Made by a program: the position numbers and the translations under genes. This document shows positions 12,100-23,839 of a stretch of 64,000 bases of DNA, in pieces. Source of the DNA: Jaltomata sinuosa (lineage: Eukaryota > Streptophyta > Magnoliopsida > Solanales > Solanaceae); NCBI GenBank assembly GCA_003996215.1, contig QJPP01000439.1:434001-498000 (forward strand), given 5' to 3'. The notes below the pieces were generated by a model. That model made no database searches and had not been told where the DNA came from. It saw only the letters and a program-made list of their open reading frames with translations. Numbering within the stretch: position 1 is the stretch's first letter; each line of letters begins with the position of its first letter.

Positions 12100-12625
12100 A
12101 GGTAAAAACTAATTCAAATCGATTAAATAAACCGATTTTTATTTGGTTTCGTTTGATTTTACATTTTTAAAAATCAATAATATTTGATTTGGTTTTGATT
12201 TTTCTCAAAAAAATTGAAGAAATAACCGAACCGACAAATCATATTACATATTTTTTATAATTATAAATATATGATTTATTATTTTTTTATAAATAATTTT
12301 AATTATCTTACATATGTTTTCATCAAAATTTATTTATAATTTAAATATCTTGTATTAGAGTACGCCATTTTATTGTTTTATGTGGTAATCTCACAATATA
12401 TTTTTTTCTTTTTGAAAGAATTCCTGTCTTCTTTTCTGTTTGAATGAATCATTTCTTTTATTTTTGTGTATGGTTAATAACCGAATAACCAAACCAAACC
12501 AAAATCGATAACAACCAAATCGATAAATATACATTTTATTTGGTTTGATTTAATTTTAAGAATTTAAAAATTGATTATATTGATTTGGTTACGATTTTGA
12601 TCAATTACCGACCGGTGAACACCCC
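12100..12625. mobile_element. Decayed hAT-like MITE rich in 'ggtttggttt/aaccaaacc'
   Basis: Repeated 'accgatttttatttggtttc' and 'aataaccaaaccaaacc' segments of opposite sense, ending in 'ccggtgaacacccctag'. Sequence type and end match the intact element at 31.86 kb (ends taggggtgtgca), but no clean target duplication is visible here. Confidence 0.5.
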
Positions 12626-12629
12626 TAGT

Positions 12630-14410
12630 AGTGATATATAGCTAGTAATCAAAATTTGACTAACATAATTGTACACACCTACTCACATATGACTTGATAA
12701 TGCTAGAGGATTAAAATACTAATTACTTTGATAATGACTCTTAAGTCGTGCGCATATTAATTCTTTTTTCTCTTTCTTCTTCCTAATTATTGTTTTCTTA
12801 TTTTTAAGTTCTATAAAATTATTCATAATCTTAGAAAAAATCTTGCTAATAATCATGAAATTGTACTTTTAGTACTTAAAGTAAATATATTATATACTTA
12901 TACTCATCCAAATATTAAGAATGTGGAAAACCACTTAAAAAGTATGAATTTAATACAATATAAGAAAAAAATATTTCTCAAACACAAATATATATTCAAA
13001 GTTAATCACTAATATTTAACAATGATAGATTAGTTAATTAAGAATACATTTGACTATAAGTAAGTTATTCATGTCAAATGGGATGTAAAAGAATAAATGA
13101 ATAAATAATTACTGTCTGAGAAAATCTAGTAAGTAGTTTATTTAGTAGTGATGCACTAGAAAAAGTAGTTCGAAACTTTTATAATTTTTTTTTATTGTAT
13201 TCAATTACTTGACTTGGTAGAAATTATTATTGCACAAGTCCATTGCCATTATATAAAAATAAAGTACATTTGGTACTTGATATTAAAGGTGTGAAAATAT
13301 CGATTTAATCGATAAATCAAACGATTTCTTTTAAAAGATGGATCAAATCGATCGATAAATATCCCTATTTGATATGATATTATATGTTCTGTTTTTTTTC
13401 TTTTCTTTTTTCAAAGTGAAAAAAATTCTTTCTGCATTTGCTACAGAAATGTAGCTGTGTAGAACCTCGTTAAATTTTTGCGTTATTTTTTTTTCTATTT
13501 TCTTTTGTGTAAAATTATATGATCATAGTTAACCACCGAAAATTTAATAGCTTTGACAAATTGCTTCTACAAAAACAAAAATAATAAATCTAATAGTACT
13601 ATAATTCTACAGATAAATTCGAGAAGAATAGAGTGTATATAAACCTTATTTCTACCTTATGAAAATAGAAAGATTATTTTTGAAAAATATAAATATAAAA
13701 AGTACAAATCAGGGGAGATATGAGGGAAACGTGAAGGAATGGAGGAAGTTGGTGAGTGAGGATCTTTCTAAGGACAAAAATCAATCACTATTAGGTTTTC
13801 TTTATTATTTAACTTATATTTATTGAAATTATAAGAATAAAATAGTATTATAATATCATATACTTTGTAAGTTTGTTATAATAGGTGGTTTTTCTTATTT
13901 TTCAAGTTATTAATCTTTCAAGTTATCTTTTAGATAATTTAATAGTGTAAAACTCTTATGTTATGATCGATTTATTGAGATTAAACTCTTAAATATTTTA
14001 CCAATCATCCCATCTCATGAGAATTAACAATATTTTTCACTTACCGCCCAGAATGGACTTCACGCAGTTTCGAGTCATGAAATCAAATACTAATTCTTTG
14101 ATCAGGGTAGACTGCGTAAATTATAACCCCTTGAAGTGTGAACTTTCCTCTTGACCCTATCAAACAAGACTGACTGATTTCTCGGCTGACAAGCTTCTGA
14201 AATGAGGTATACATGACACCATAAACGAATCTTATATCAAAATAGAAAAAGAAAGTGAAGAGCTTTATTAACGCCTAACTCAAATTTACATGATACATAC
14301 GTTTTGAAGCTCGATATAGCGACGTGCAAACATAAATCCATGCTAACATAAGCCCAAATATGTGACATAAACTTGAATTGTGACTCATAAACACAAAATA
14401 TTTAATACAT
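12630..14410. other. Gene-free AT-rich stretch
   Basis: No gene. A short 'cgataaatcaaacgattt' piece at 13300-13380 resembles the hAT-like MITE interior. A SolS-like scrap (gagtgtatataaaccttatt) lies near 13630. Confidence 0.4.
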
Positions 14411-14421
14411 CAAAGTTATTA

Positions 14422-14666
14422 CTCCCATGTTTCAATTTGTTTGATCTATTTTGACTTGACACGAAATTTAAGAAAGTAAAAAATATTTTTGAAACTTGTG
14501 GTCTTAAATTAAAGATGTGTAAAATGTATAAAATATAATTTAATCTTGTGGTCTTGAATATGCCATTTGGAAAGTTGAAATTTTAGAGTTTCCAAAAAAG
14601 GAAGAGACATTCTTTTTGAAACAGACTAAAAAGAAAAGTAAGTCAAACGAACTGAAACGAAGGAAG
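14422..14666. mobile_element. Stowaway (Tc1/mariner-type) MITE
   Basis: Left terminus ctcccatgtttcaatttgtt; right terminus, reverse-complemented, cttccttcgtttcagttcgt. TA flanks both sides (14420-14421 and 14667-14668), the usual Stowaway target duplication. 245 bp, no ORF. Confidence 0.8.
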
Positions 14667-14934
14667 TAATTGTTAACAACACAAATTCAAATTAGTCAAA
14701 TCAGTAGATCGAGAGAAGAATACTACACAAGAAAAAGACAAAATAGAAACTAAAAATAATTTTTTTTTATAGCTTGTTAGGGTGGTGGGGTTTACTCTCA
14801 AAGGAGTAGGTGAGTAAAGTACCCCATCCCACATATAAAGGAAAGAAACCCCCCGAGTTTTAAGGGCTCAAGAAAAAAGAAATAAATTGACCAATTCCCA
14901 ATATTTTTAAATCCCAAATAATCAACAAGATTGC

Positions 14935-15110
14935 GTTGAAATGATAAATATTCCTTCATTTTTAATCAGATATCTCGAATTCGAATCACTTTGTATACGG
15001 AGTCGTCTTTGTTAGTGTGTGTTGTACCCTCCAATGTGGTACTTCGCGACAAATTCAAATATAGTCGGACTCCAATACGGATATCAAACAACGAGCGAGA
15101 AACCCACCAA
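14935..15110 (+). mobile_element. tRNA-derived SINE
   Basis: Contains a B-box-like 'tatctcgaattcgaatcact', then 'ccctccaatgtggtacttcg', 'cgacaaattcaaatatagtc' and 'ggactccaatacggatatca'. The same ordered blocks occur at 18.0, 32.6 and 33.05 kb. The 62-aa ORF inside is a by-product. Confidence 0.6.
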
Positions 15111-15144
15111 AATAACTTACAAAGAGAGAGAAATTTGGAAGTAT

Positions 15145-15382
15145 TTTCTCCAACTTAATTTATATGATATTTTTTATTTATCAAGAATTAATTTAATTAA
15201 TCTTTAAAGTTAAATTAAAATTTATATATTTTAAAATTATATAAAAAATATTATAACTTACAATTCTTCTCATTTTATATGATGAAAAATATATTTTTTT
15301 AAATTATTTATCGATATTCATATAATTTTGAGTTCAATATATGAAAACGTCAAAAAATGTCACGTAAATTAGAACGGAGGGT
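15145..15382. mobile_element. Stowaway-like MITE
   Basis: Right end 'cacgtaaattagaacggagg' followed by gta is typical of Stowaway. The left end 'ctccaacttaatttatatga' is a weaker inverted partner. The interior is very AT-rich. Confidence 0.55.
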
Positions 15383-15389
15383 ATAAAAA

Positions 15390-16140
15390 ATTGCATGTGT
15401 GGCCGACAACTCAAAGGTGGACTGCACCTTTGTTTTGACTTGAATCTTTTCCCCCACGTGCCCACCTGCTTCCCTTTAATTTTTGGCCTTCCATAATGTT
15501 ATTTTTTGCTATAACTTACTTTGACTCACCATCGAGGCGTGTGACGGGATGAATAAAATCTTTTCATTATTAATTAATGATTGAAAATTGAAATTAAGAT
15601 ATGTATTTAGATTCAGACTCAAGTATCGAGTATCTAAATTTTAATTCATATATAATATTGGAGTCATTGTAATTTTAATAAAAATAGATGAGGCTTAAAG
15701 TATTCCTTAACTCATAATATATTCAAATAACAAAAAAGAAAAGAAAAGAAGCACAATCTATTCCAAAGTCAAGAATTTTGTATCCATGTTTTCCATCCAC
15801 ATTCAACAAAACCTCAAGGAAAATTAATCCAATGACTAACATTCTTGAATTCAAACATCAAACTCCAAGTTGCCAATTGGTATATATTCAATTGCCATAA
15901 TTTTCCTCCATAATTCTAATTCCTAGCAACCAATAGATCCCAAACAATAGTTTGGTACAATAAAACAAGAATAAAACAAAACAAAATAAAATGCCCCCAG
16001 ATTTATGGGGTCCTACAACAAACCAAAGAAAAAATATATATTTGAATGTTGGCCAATGCCCCCACATATGTCATTAGAGTAGTGTTCATTGGGTAATAAA
16101 AATGTCAATTTCCTTGATTTGTCCTTTTGAAAAGAAAACA
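15390..16140. other. Gene-free stretch
   Basis: No ORF, RNA or recognisable transposon terminus could be supported; AT-rich with simple-sequence drift. Confidence 0.4.
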
Positions 16141-16147
16141 CTACAAT

Positions 16148-16463
16148 ATCTTAGTAGCCAGAGAAGAAGAAAACAAACGCGATTCTCGTAATAGCGGCGA
16201 GCGAAATAGGAGTAGTCTACATCGCAAATAGGGAGTTATGGGAGAGCAATACAAATGTCTTGCTGGTAGGTGAAGCAATCTGTATGCGGCACCCTAAATG
16301 ACGAAAGTTCAGTAGCGGAAAACATCACGAACTTTCACTTTGATCCGAGTAGCATGGGGCATGTGGAATCCCGTGTGAATCAGCAAAGATCACTTTACAA
16401 GGCTAAATACTCTTAGGTGATCGATAGAGAAGTAGTACCATGAAAAAAGGATGTAAAGAAAAG
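16148..16463 (+). pseudogene. Plastid 23S rRNA fragment in nuclear DNA (NUPT)
   Basis: About 316 bases align by eye with the 5' part of chloroplast 23S rRNA: 'tagcggcgagcgaaatagg', 'gggagagcaatacaaatgtc', 'cgagtagcatggggcatgtg', 'gaatcccgtgtgaatcagca', 'aaggctaaatactcttaggt', 'gatcgatagagaagtagtac'. Nearly all differences are C-to-T or G-to-A, the signature of methylated nuclear DNA decaying. No other plastid sequence was recognised beside it. It is not expected to give functional rRNA. Confidence 0.9.
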
Positions 16464-18010
16464 TAAGATTTATTAGACGCATAGATTCAAAATTTAAAAT
16501 TTACGAATTTTTATATCAATTGCAAGTTAATATTATAATAATAATAATTAAATATTTATTAATATTTAATGAGTTTCAAATATATATAAAAAATTAAATA
16601 AAACTATTGAATTCATGTGAATCTGTAATCGACCTACAAAAATATGTCCTAGAGTAAGACCAAAGAAGTTGATATGGATAAGACAAATTCATAGTAGAAC
16701 TAGCTGTTGCTATTGATCAGTCCATTTTTTTGATTTGACATCTTTGATTCTCTGTTCCAAATCTTATTTCTTTGAGTAACTTTTGTTTGGAGGATGGTGG
16801 AGTTATTGTCGGTAGAATCAAATGAGAGTGTGAGAGACGATAATTTATTCTAAAGTAAATGTAAGTAATTTGAATTCGCATCAAATTAAATTGATCGATC
16901 TTTTTCTTTATTTAATTTAGAACGATATCGAGTCTGTAAACGCGAACTTTGAATGACTGTAATCAAATTTCTCAATCGTTTCCCTTTTCTTCGATCGCTA
17001 ACTTAAACATACTTTGATTAAGTACAAAGTTTAAGATTGTATGTAATTTGTTATTTTAAATATATTATGAGATTTATATGGCTACGAAAACATGTCTTTA
17101 TGAGTAAAATAGAAAAAACTCATTCTTTAATTTTGGGACGAAATAATAGAAATAGTTCCACATTAAATGAAATTTCTATAAATGTAAGAAAATTTAGGCG
17201 AACAACCAATGGGGGATGTAGAGGGTAAGATAATAGGTCATTCGATCATAGTAGTGGCTTTGGCTCGTACATATATATATGTTATGAAATAAACTAAATA
17301 AATATAAATAATTAATTTCGAATTTGATAGCTCGAATGAATTTGAATTTCGAACTCAAATGCATAAATTTTAAATTTGTCCAGGGTGAAGAAATTCGAAT
17401 CATCTCATCACAACTCATGCTGATTATAATATGGAGATAACTTCTCTTGTAATTTAAGAATATATAATACTTTAATGATATTTTTTATATAGTTTAATTA
17501 ATATAGCCACTTTGAATTACGTAGAATGTCCATTACCCATTTGTACACAAGGAAGGACCAAGAATAATAATCTTAATATATTTTAAGATTAATTTAGTGT
17601 GTTACTTTTTATAAATCAAATTTCTTTTTCACTTTGTGCATGGGGTATATTTGGAATAGATTTTTAGTAGTTATTTATTTAGTCATTCCAAAATTTTGTA
17701 ATATGTATATAAAATTTACTCAATATATACCATTTTCCTCATAAGAAATATCCAATAATTTGTTTTGTTTATCATCATATGAGAAATATTATTATAATGT
17801 GTAAAATATCTTTACCAAATACTATATATATATATTTTATTTTATGTAACTTTCTAATTAACCATCAATTTAAGTACCTAATTTGAAGTCCCTTTCCTAC
17901 TGTAAGCCCATATCTTTTCTAACATAATTAGTGGAGGCATGAGTTTGATTGATGAAATGCTTTTCTCATGGATACATGAATTATAAATAATAGTACTATC
18001 ATTTATCAAT
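16464..18010. other. Gene-free AT-rich stretch
   Basis: No supported gene. ORFs at 17037-17228 and 17194-17418 lack domains and lie in low-complexity AT-rich DNA. Confidence 0.4.
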
Positions 18011-18011
18011 C

Positions 18012-18190
18012 CAGCTCGTGGTGGAGTAATAAGTATTTATTTATTTTTAATTTGAGATTTCGTGTTTGAGCTATGCGTATGGAATTGTTTTTGTTAGAAA
18101 ATACTTTACTCTCCAATGTAAAATATCCCTACGTGATTTAATTAGAGTCTAATACGAATATCTAACATCGAGTAGAAAGAAAAGAACAAA
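18012..18190 (+). mobile_element. Diverged tRNA-derived SINE
   Basis: Same block order as the 14.9-kb copy: 'gtggagtaataagtatttat', a B-box-like 'gatttcgtgtttgagctat', 'ctctccaatgtaaaatatcc' and 'agagtctaatacgaatatct'. Confidence 0.55.
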
Positions 18191-18565
18191 TAATGTGATT
18201 TTGGAGTGCAAGTGCTTCCTAGAAGGACAAAGTTGTCTATATAAAGGTGCAATCAGATAAGCTTCTAATCACTTAATTAAAGTTGTTTTGAACCAAAATT
18301 ATTGGGTTCGGATGAACTTATAACTTAAGGGCGCTGCATTCGCCTCTACTTTTATGGACCCGAGGTGATAAATTTGGATTAATCGAGCCAACTGGTATTG
18401 GACACCAGATGATCATAAAAAAAATCTTTTATTTATTATTTAGAGATAATTTTAAAAATCTCCCTACATGTTTCGTTTTATAACAATGACCTCTCTTGTG
18501 GTTCACGATATTACATTTATCTTTCTTATTTTGATTTTTTTGTAACAATTCCTTTTGCCTATTTA

Positions 18566-18832
18566 TTAAGTATAATACATAAAGAGAACACTCAAACTTT
18601 GAGTATGCATATCTAGATACCTCAACTTGTCTCTATTGTGTCAGTTGAATACTCCAACTTACAAAATGATTATCTAAACACGTTGCCACGTGACACAATG
18701 GGGACAAGTTGGAGTGTTTAGTTGTCAGTTGAGGTATCTAGATGTCCACTCTCAAAGTTAAAGTGCTTACTTGTCAGCTGAGATTAAGTTTAAATGTCTA
18801 TTTATATATTATGCTTATTTATTATAAATGGT
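18566..18832. mobile_element. Foldback MITE
   Basis: Long inverted repeats: the left has 'aagtataatacataaagaga' and 'tctagatacctcaacttg'; the right, reverse-complemented, has 'aagcataatatataaataga' and 'catctagatacctcaactg'. The arms cover most of the 267 bp and the transcript would form a hairpin. No ORF. Confidence 0.7.
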
Positions 18833-19356
18833 AAAGTTATCATGATATTGTAGCCTTTTGGATTAGTAATAAATAGACAAAGAGCATCCTTAACAAAATA
18901 CAAAATAAGAGTAAGCATAATATCATATATCACAATAAAAATCAGTGTTATGTATCAAAATCTGAGGGGAGATCGCTGAAATTATCATATTATTTATCAT
19001 TTAAAGTTGTGGAATGTGTTAGACAGTGTGTGTGTTTTAAGGAATGGAGGACCATGGGAAGCTATAATTAAAGGACAGGGGTAGGCCAAGAAATTAATAA
19101 ATTCATTTTGTATTTCTCATATTATATAGTAGTCAAAGACAACCTCAATGACTCTAAAATTAAACCTCATTTCTTTAGCAAACAAAGGGATAACATATTC
19201 ATGCTAGAAGCTTCACAAATATAGTAATTATAATATAGGACCATGCCATATTAACTGTATATATTATATTTATATCTAAATAAACCTTGGACTTTGAATT
19301 TCTTTTCTTTTTTTCTTCTTCTTATCATGTCTTCATTGGGAAAGAATAGTCTAGAA

Positions 19357-19599
19357 CGGGGCGGATTTAGGAGGGTGCCATTCACTCAAACTTCCTCGAT
19401 AAAAAATTATATTGTATATATAAGATAATTCTTTTTTATATATATAGTTTTTGTATCCCCTCAATACAAGATTAGAGAATGGCTCAGTAATTTAGAGGTT
19501 TAAAATTCACTCTGAGTTTCGAAATTCAAGTTCAAATCTTAAACACTATAATTTTATTTTTTAAACCTTCCTAGTGAAAAAATTCGGAATTCGTCACTT
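19357..19599. mobile_element. hAT-type MITE with 8-bp target duplication
   Basis: Flanked by identical GTCTAGAA at 19349-19356 and 19600-19607. Termini 'cggggcggatttagga' and, reverse-complemented, 'caagtgacgaattccga' fit the hAT end type CAGTGGCGGA. 243 bp. A relative lies at 38.32 kb. Confidence 0.75.
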
Positions 19600-20118
19600 G
19601 TCTAGAATCAACTCATTTACTACTATTGACTATAAAAAAAAACATGTTTACATGTTAGATGCTCATATTCTATATATTTTGTAACATTTTATGTTGAAAG
19701 TAGTATGCAACCCTAATTTATATACATACCATTTATAGTATGAGTTTAATTTAAATCACTCGGAAACAAGATGACAAATCAAATGAATCATTCATAATGA
19801 GTTGACAAATTGCATCTTGCTTAAAAGTAAATATTGACACCTTGTAAAATAATCGAGAGACGATCAGAAATAAAAGTATGAAATTAAATCCTAAGTCAAG
19901 GATTTAATATACCGAATTATCGATTATCCCATTAAAAAAAAACCTCAAACCATTAAGAATCGATAACCCGTTTAAAAAAAAGTCAAAATCATTATTGAAA
20001 CTGCTAAACTAATAACTCATTACCGATAAACAAATAACTTTTTTTTTTATTCAGGTTATTGATTTCGGTTCAGTTTTAAACAGTCATAGTTGCAAATACA
20101 GAAAATTAAGTTCAATTG

Positions 20119-20144
20119 ATATATATATATATATATATATATAT
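20119..20144. repeat. (AT)13 microsatellite
   Basis: Uninterrupted AT dinucleotides; likely polymorphic. Confidence 0.9.
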
Positions 20145-20284
20145 TGGGCATTGTTGATTATTACACATAAATTAAAACTTAATTTTATTGCCTCCTATTA
20201 TTATGTGAAAAAGTGTAGCGACACCCTTTTTTCTTTTATAATGGGTTCATATGGTTTGTTTATATTTAACTTTAGACCAAAGTA

Positions 20285-20313
20285 TTTTATTTATTTATTT
20301 ATTTATTTATTTT
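20285..20313. repeat. (TTTA)n microsatellite
   Basis: About seven TTTA units. Confidence 0.85.
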
Positions 20314-21629
20314 AAAAAAGACAAGTCCACTTGACTACTCCAACACTGAAATGTGGGTAATACTTTTGGTTATTTTTTGTCAATATTTTATTTTCATAAA
20401 ATATAATACATGAGTACAATACTTCATGTATGTTGATCTAAGTTGAATACTGGTATCTAATAATTGGGACAACATTTTGGGTAAATTAATCTGACACTGT
20501 ATTTTAATAAGTGAATATAAAATAAATAATATAAGATTTTATATTTATAAATAAGGTAAGCCATTTGGGAGAAAGTTGTCCTTTTTTGGGACATCTATTT
20601 AATAAATCTTATAAGAAAATGCTAAATCACGGTCTAAAATCTTGTAAATTATTACATATAAACATTAGATGATAGTCTAATTTTTCCCGTAAGGCTGAAC
20701 AATATATATGTATATGAGCGAACATTCAATCCGAGTCTATTATAAGTTCATAATATTAATTTTTTAACATTTCGAAAAAATTTAACAATTGTGTGTGTGT
20801 GTTTCAGTGACTGAAACTGATATGTTCCTTTTTTTTAACTACTAGCCACAGATAATTCATATTGTATTTTCTGACCAAAAATAATAATAATACTATTGTA
20901 TTTAATAGAAATCAAAATAAAAAATAAAGGTGAATGCCTTTGCACCTTAATTTAATTAGTTGTTGAATAACAAGTAGCTATATAAGAAATTATAAAGTAT
21001 ACAAAATCAAATGTTGTGTGTTTGTTGAACATAGAAGTATGGGAGGTTTGGATTCCTAATCCCATAATAATAATTAAGAAAATGTATCTCCTCTATAATA
21101 ATTTAAAACTTAATGTCATATAACAAAATTTATTAACCAGATATCGAAGTAACGTACCAGATGTCTTGAGTTTGAGTCTCATAAACATCATTAAGGATAT
21201 ATTTCTATGTAATTTACGATGAAAATTCAGGTCAAAATGAGAGAAAAAATGTCAAAAATCTAAAACTTGCGAGGAGTAGCCGTTCTAGAAAAATATTTTG
21301 TTTGGTTTATTTTTGACTACTATTATAAACACATAGATGATATCAATATAAGCACATGTATAACAAGTTTGAGTCTCATAGCCATCATTAGTGAAATATT
21401 CCGATATTGACAAGAAAAAACATATCAACAAGAATAGCCATTTTAGGACAAGCATCTAGTTTCATTCATTCTTTGGTTGTTTTGTCTTTTTGATAAAACG
21501 AATGATTTTATTGTTCTACCTTTCATGTAGAGCAGTAAAGAAGTATAGAGAAAAAACATCATTACAACTTAGCAACTTAAATTTTTAGATGAGATTATTC
21601 ATATGCTCCGATGTAGATTACCTAGGGTT

Positions 21630-21740
21630 TTTACTTTTTGATTAGGCAATCAGTGTCCAATACCTTTTTTAGAGCCCGATTAATTTAAATTCGCGTCAGA
21701 AAGTCTCACTTTACAGTAGGTTACCTAAGGGGAAAAAGAC
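21630..21740 (-). mobile_element. tRNA-derived SINE fragment, reverse orientation
   Basis: Reverse-complemented it carries 'gacgcgaatttaaattaatc', 'gggctctaaaaaaggtattg' and 'gacactgattgcc', matching the 3' half of the SINE family at 14.9 and 32.6 kb. Confidence 0.5.
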
Positions 21741-22439
21741 TGGGCTAGTCATGATCCTGTAAACGTAACAATCCCTATCAGGAGCCTAATTAAGAGGAAT
21801 TTTTCTTGGGGGCCAAGGGGCCAGTATAGGGGGATTTCAACGAGGACTGAATCGGATCACTACCGATTCATAGTGGGTCGGCCCTTTGCAGGCCGGATTA
21901 GGGGGACAATACCCTCTTAGTGGTCCTGTTCGGCTGGTCCCAACATCGATATCGGACTAGGCCGATTCAAACCCTAAAATGCTTTTTACTAAAAATAATT
22001 TCATATTTAAAATATAAATTTAAAATATTTAATTAAAAATAAAGGAGTACGTACTTACCACCCAACCACGATCTTTGAAGGTGATTAGGGGTCAAATCAT
22101 TGGTTAAGGCAACAAATGCCAAAAATTATGCAAAGTCAAGCAAGGATGGCCCAAAGTGAAAAGAAAGCCGTCCAGGGTGGTGAGGTCACGACAAATGTGG
22201 GATCCATTAGCCGCTACCCACTTGCCCACTCTTCCCCATCCACTAATTTCTTTTTCTCTAATATAAAATTTGTTTTCTTTTTAAAAGAAAAAAAGTTTCC
22301 ATATGATGTTTGATATTTGTATTAGGGTTCGGCTAGATCTGATTCGCATGTTGCATGAGCCTTTTTTGGAGATGGCCCTCCCAACAAGATTTTTTTCATT
22401 TCGAAGGACTCAAACTCAAAACTTTTGATTAACGGTGAA

Positions 22440-22696
22440 CACTACTAAAAGTTCACTATTTTTCCCACTGAAATTTCCTACATATAGTTTAATTGAATTT
22501 TGGGGGGGGAGGGAGGAGGATAGAAATTTTTTCATGCGTAAAAATTAGGAAGTTTTCAACTATTTGAGCGAGAATCTGTTTTCCATCATTTTTTTTCCAG
22601 TGAGCTAGTTTAGTGGAAAAATGAGTAAAAAAATTATGTTCTATAACACAATTTTTTCACTAATTTGATGTGAAAAATCTATATTTCTAATAGTGA
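22440..22696. mobile_element. Possible CACTA-type MITE
   Basis: Left end CACTACTAAAAG; right end, reverse-complemented, CACTATTAGAAA. 257 bp, no ORF, interior G-run (ggggggga) at about 22502. Flanking triplets do not match exactly, so the call is moderate. Confidence 0.45.
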
Positions 22697-22699
22697 AAG

Positions 22700-23740
22700 A
22701 AATTTCAATCATCCCACAATCATCCATGTTGATATATAAAATTTGTTTTAACATATAGTAGTATACTTACTATTAAAATATGACTATTACAATTACTTTA
22801 ATTACAACATATATATATATTCTCTCTCATCTTCACGTTTTTCTCTGTGTAAGCATTAATTAAAATCTGGTCAAAACTTTGATATCCTTAACCATGATTA
22901 ATAATAAAGTCTTGTACACCTCACATATCAATCAAACCATATTTAACCCTACCCACGTAAACTTAATCAAGGTTTCATTTACTATTATATATATTAAATA
23001 ATTTTATTTTATATATACTATATATTTTATCGACGAAAGAAGTTCAGATTGATAAACCTCCTTCCGCCCCTCTAGTTTTATCCCTGCCATCGAGGGTGTC
23101 ATGGATGGTCGAGATCTCTCAATTTTTAACCAAATGTCGCGCGCTCGGACCAGAGAATCAAGAACGTTTTCGTAGAAAGCTTTTTATCCTTATCTCTTAA
23201 AGAATCTACAAGATAGTCATGGATAGAGGTAGAGTATAGCTTACGAATTTAACCCAACTCAATCGCTTTATTTCAAATCTTATACATTTGTTTTAAAAGA
23301 TTCACTGAATATAAATAAATTATTAATTTAAAACCGAATAACTTAAAAAGACTAAAATTCTGAATCCAAAAACTTTAAATTCTGACTTCACTTAGCTAGA
23401 GAAATACGAATTCATTAGCATGTTTAATTTATTAATTAAATTAATAGACTTGCAAAACATGAAAGCCATATAATCCAACTTGCTCTAGTTTCCCAAATCT
23501 TGACTTCATATAAATAATACTATATAATAAATATTCTCATTCATTTCACGCAACTATTATAGTAATTTTCAACTGTATACCGTCATCAGCCACCAATTTC
23601 CTCCTTTCTAAATTTTATTATTATTTTTGGTTAATTTTTTTAATTCTCTTGAGAATCTAGACATGCCAATGAAATCATGCCAAATTTGTTTTAGATATCA
23701 GTACTTATTATATCCACGAAAATTAGAAGATTGTAGGAAC
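22700..23740. other. Gene-free stretch
   Basis: No supported gene or element. A short GC-richer segment at 23060-23180 (cttccgcccctctag) has no identified origin. Confidence 0.35.
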
Positions 23741-23751
23741 AAAATTTTCAA

Positions 23752-23830
23752 GATCCAAACAACAACAATAACTGGTGTATGCAGACCTTACTCCTATCAT
23801 TGTATGACTAAAAGTTGTTCATAGAATTCC
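23752..23830 (+). mobile_element. SolS-like SINE scrap
   Basis: 'aacaacaacaataactggtg', then 'tatgcagaccttactcctat': the middle of the SINE, cut at both sides. Confidence 0.45.
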
Positions 23831-23839
23831 TATGTTAAA

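Larger units (their letters stand above)
19610..21600. other. Gene-free AT-rich stretch with microsatellites
   Basis: Holds an (AT)13 run at 20119-20144 and a (TTTA)n run at 20285-20313. No gene or clear element. Confidence 0.5.

Noticed and set aside
15019..15207. 62-aa ORF
   Set aside because: Lies within a SINE and a Stowaway-like element.
16148..16463. Functional rRNA gene
   Set aside because: Only a 5' fragment, with many transitions; nuclear plastid fossil.
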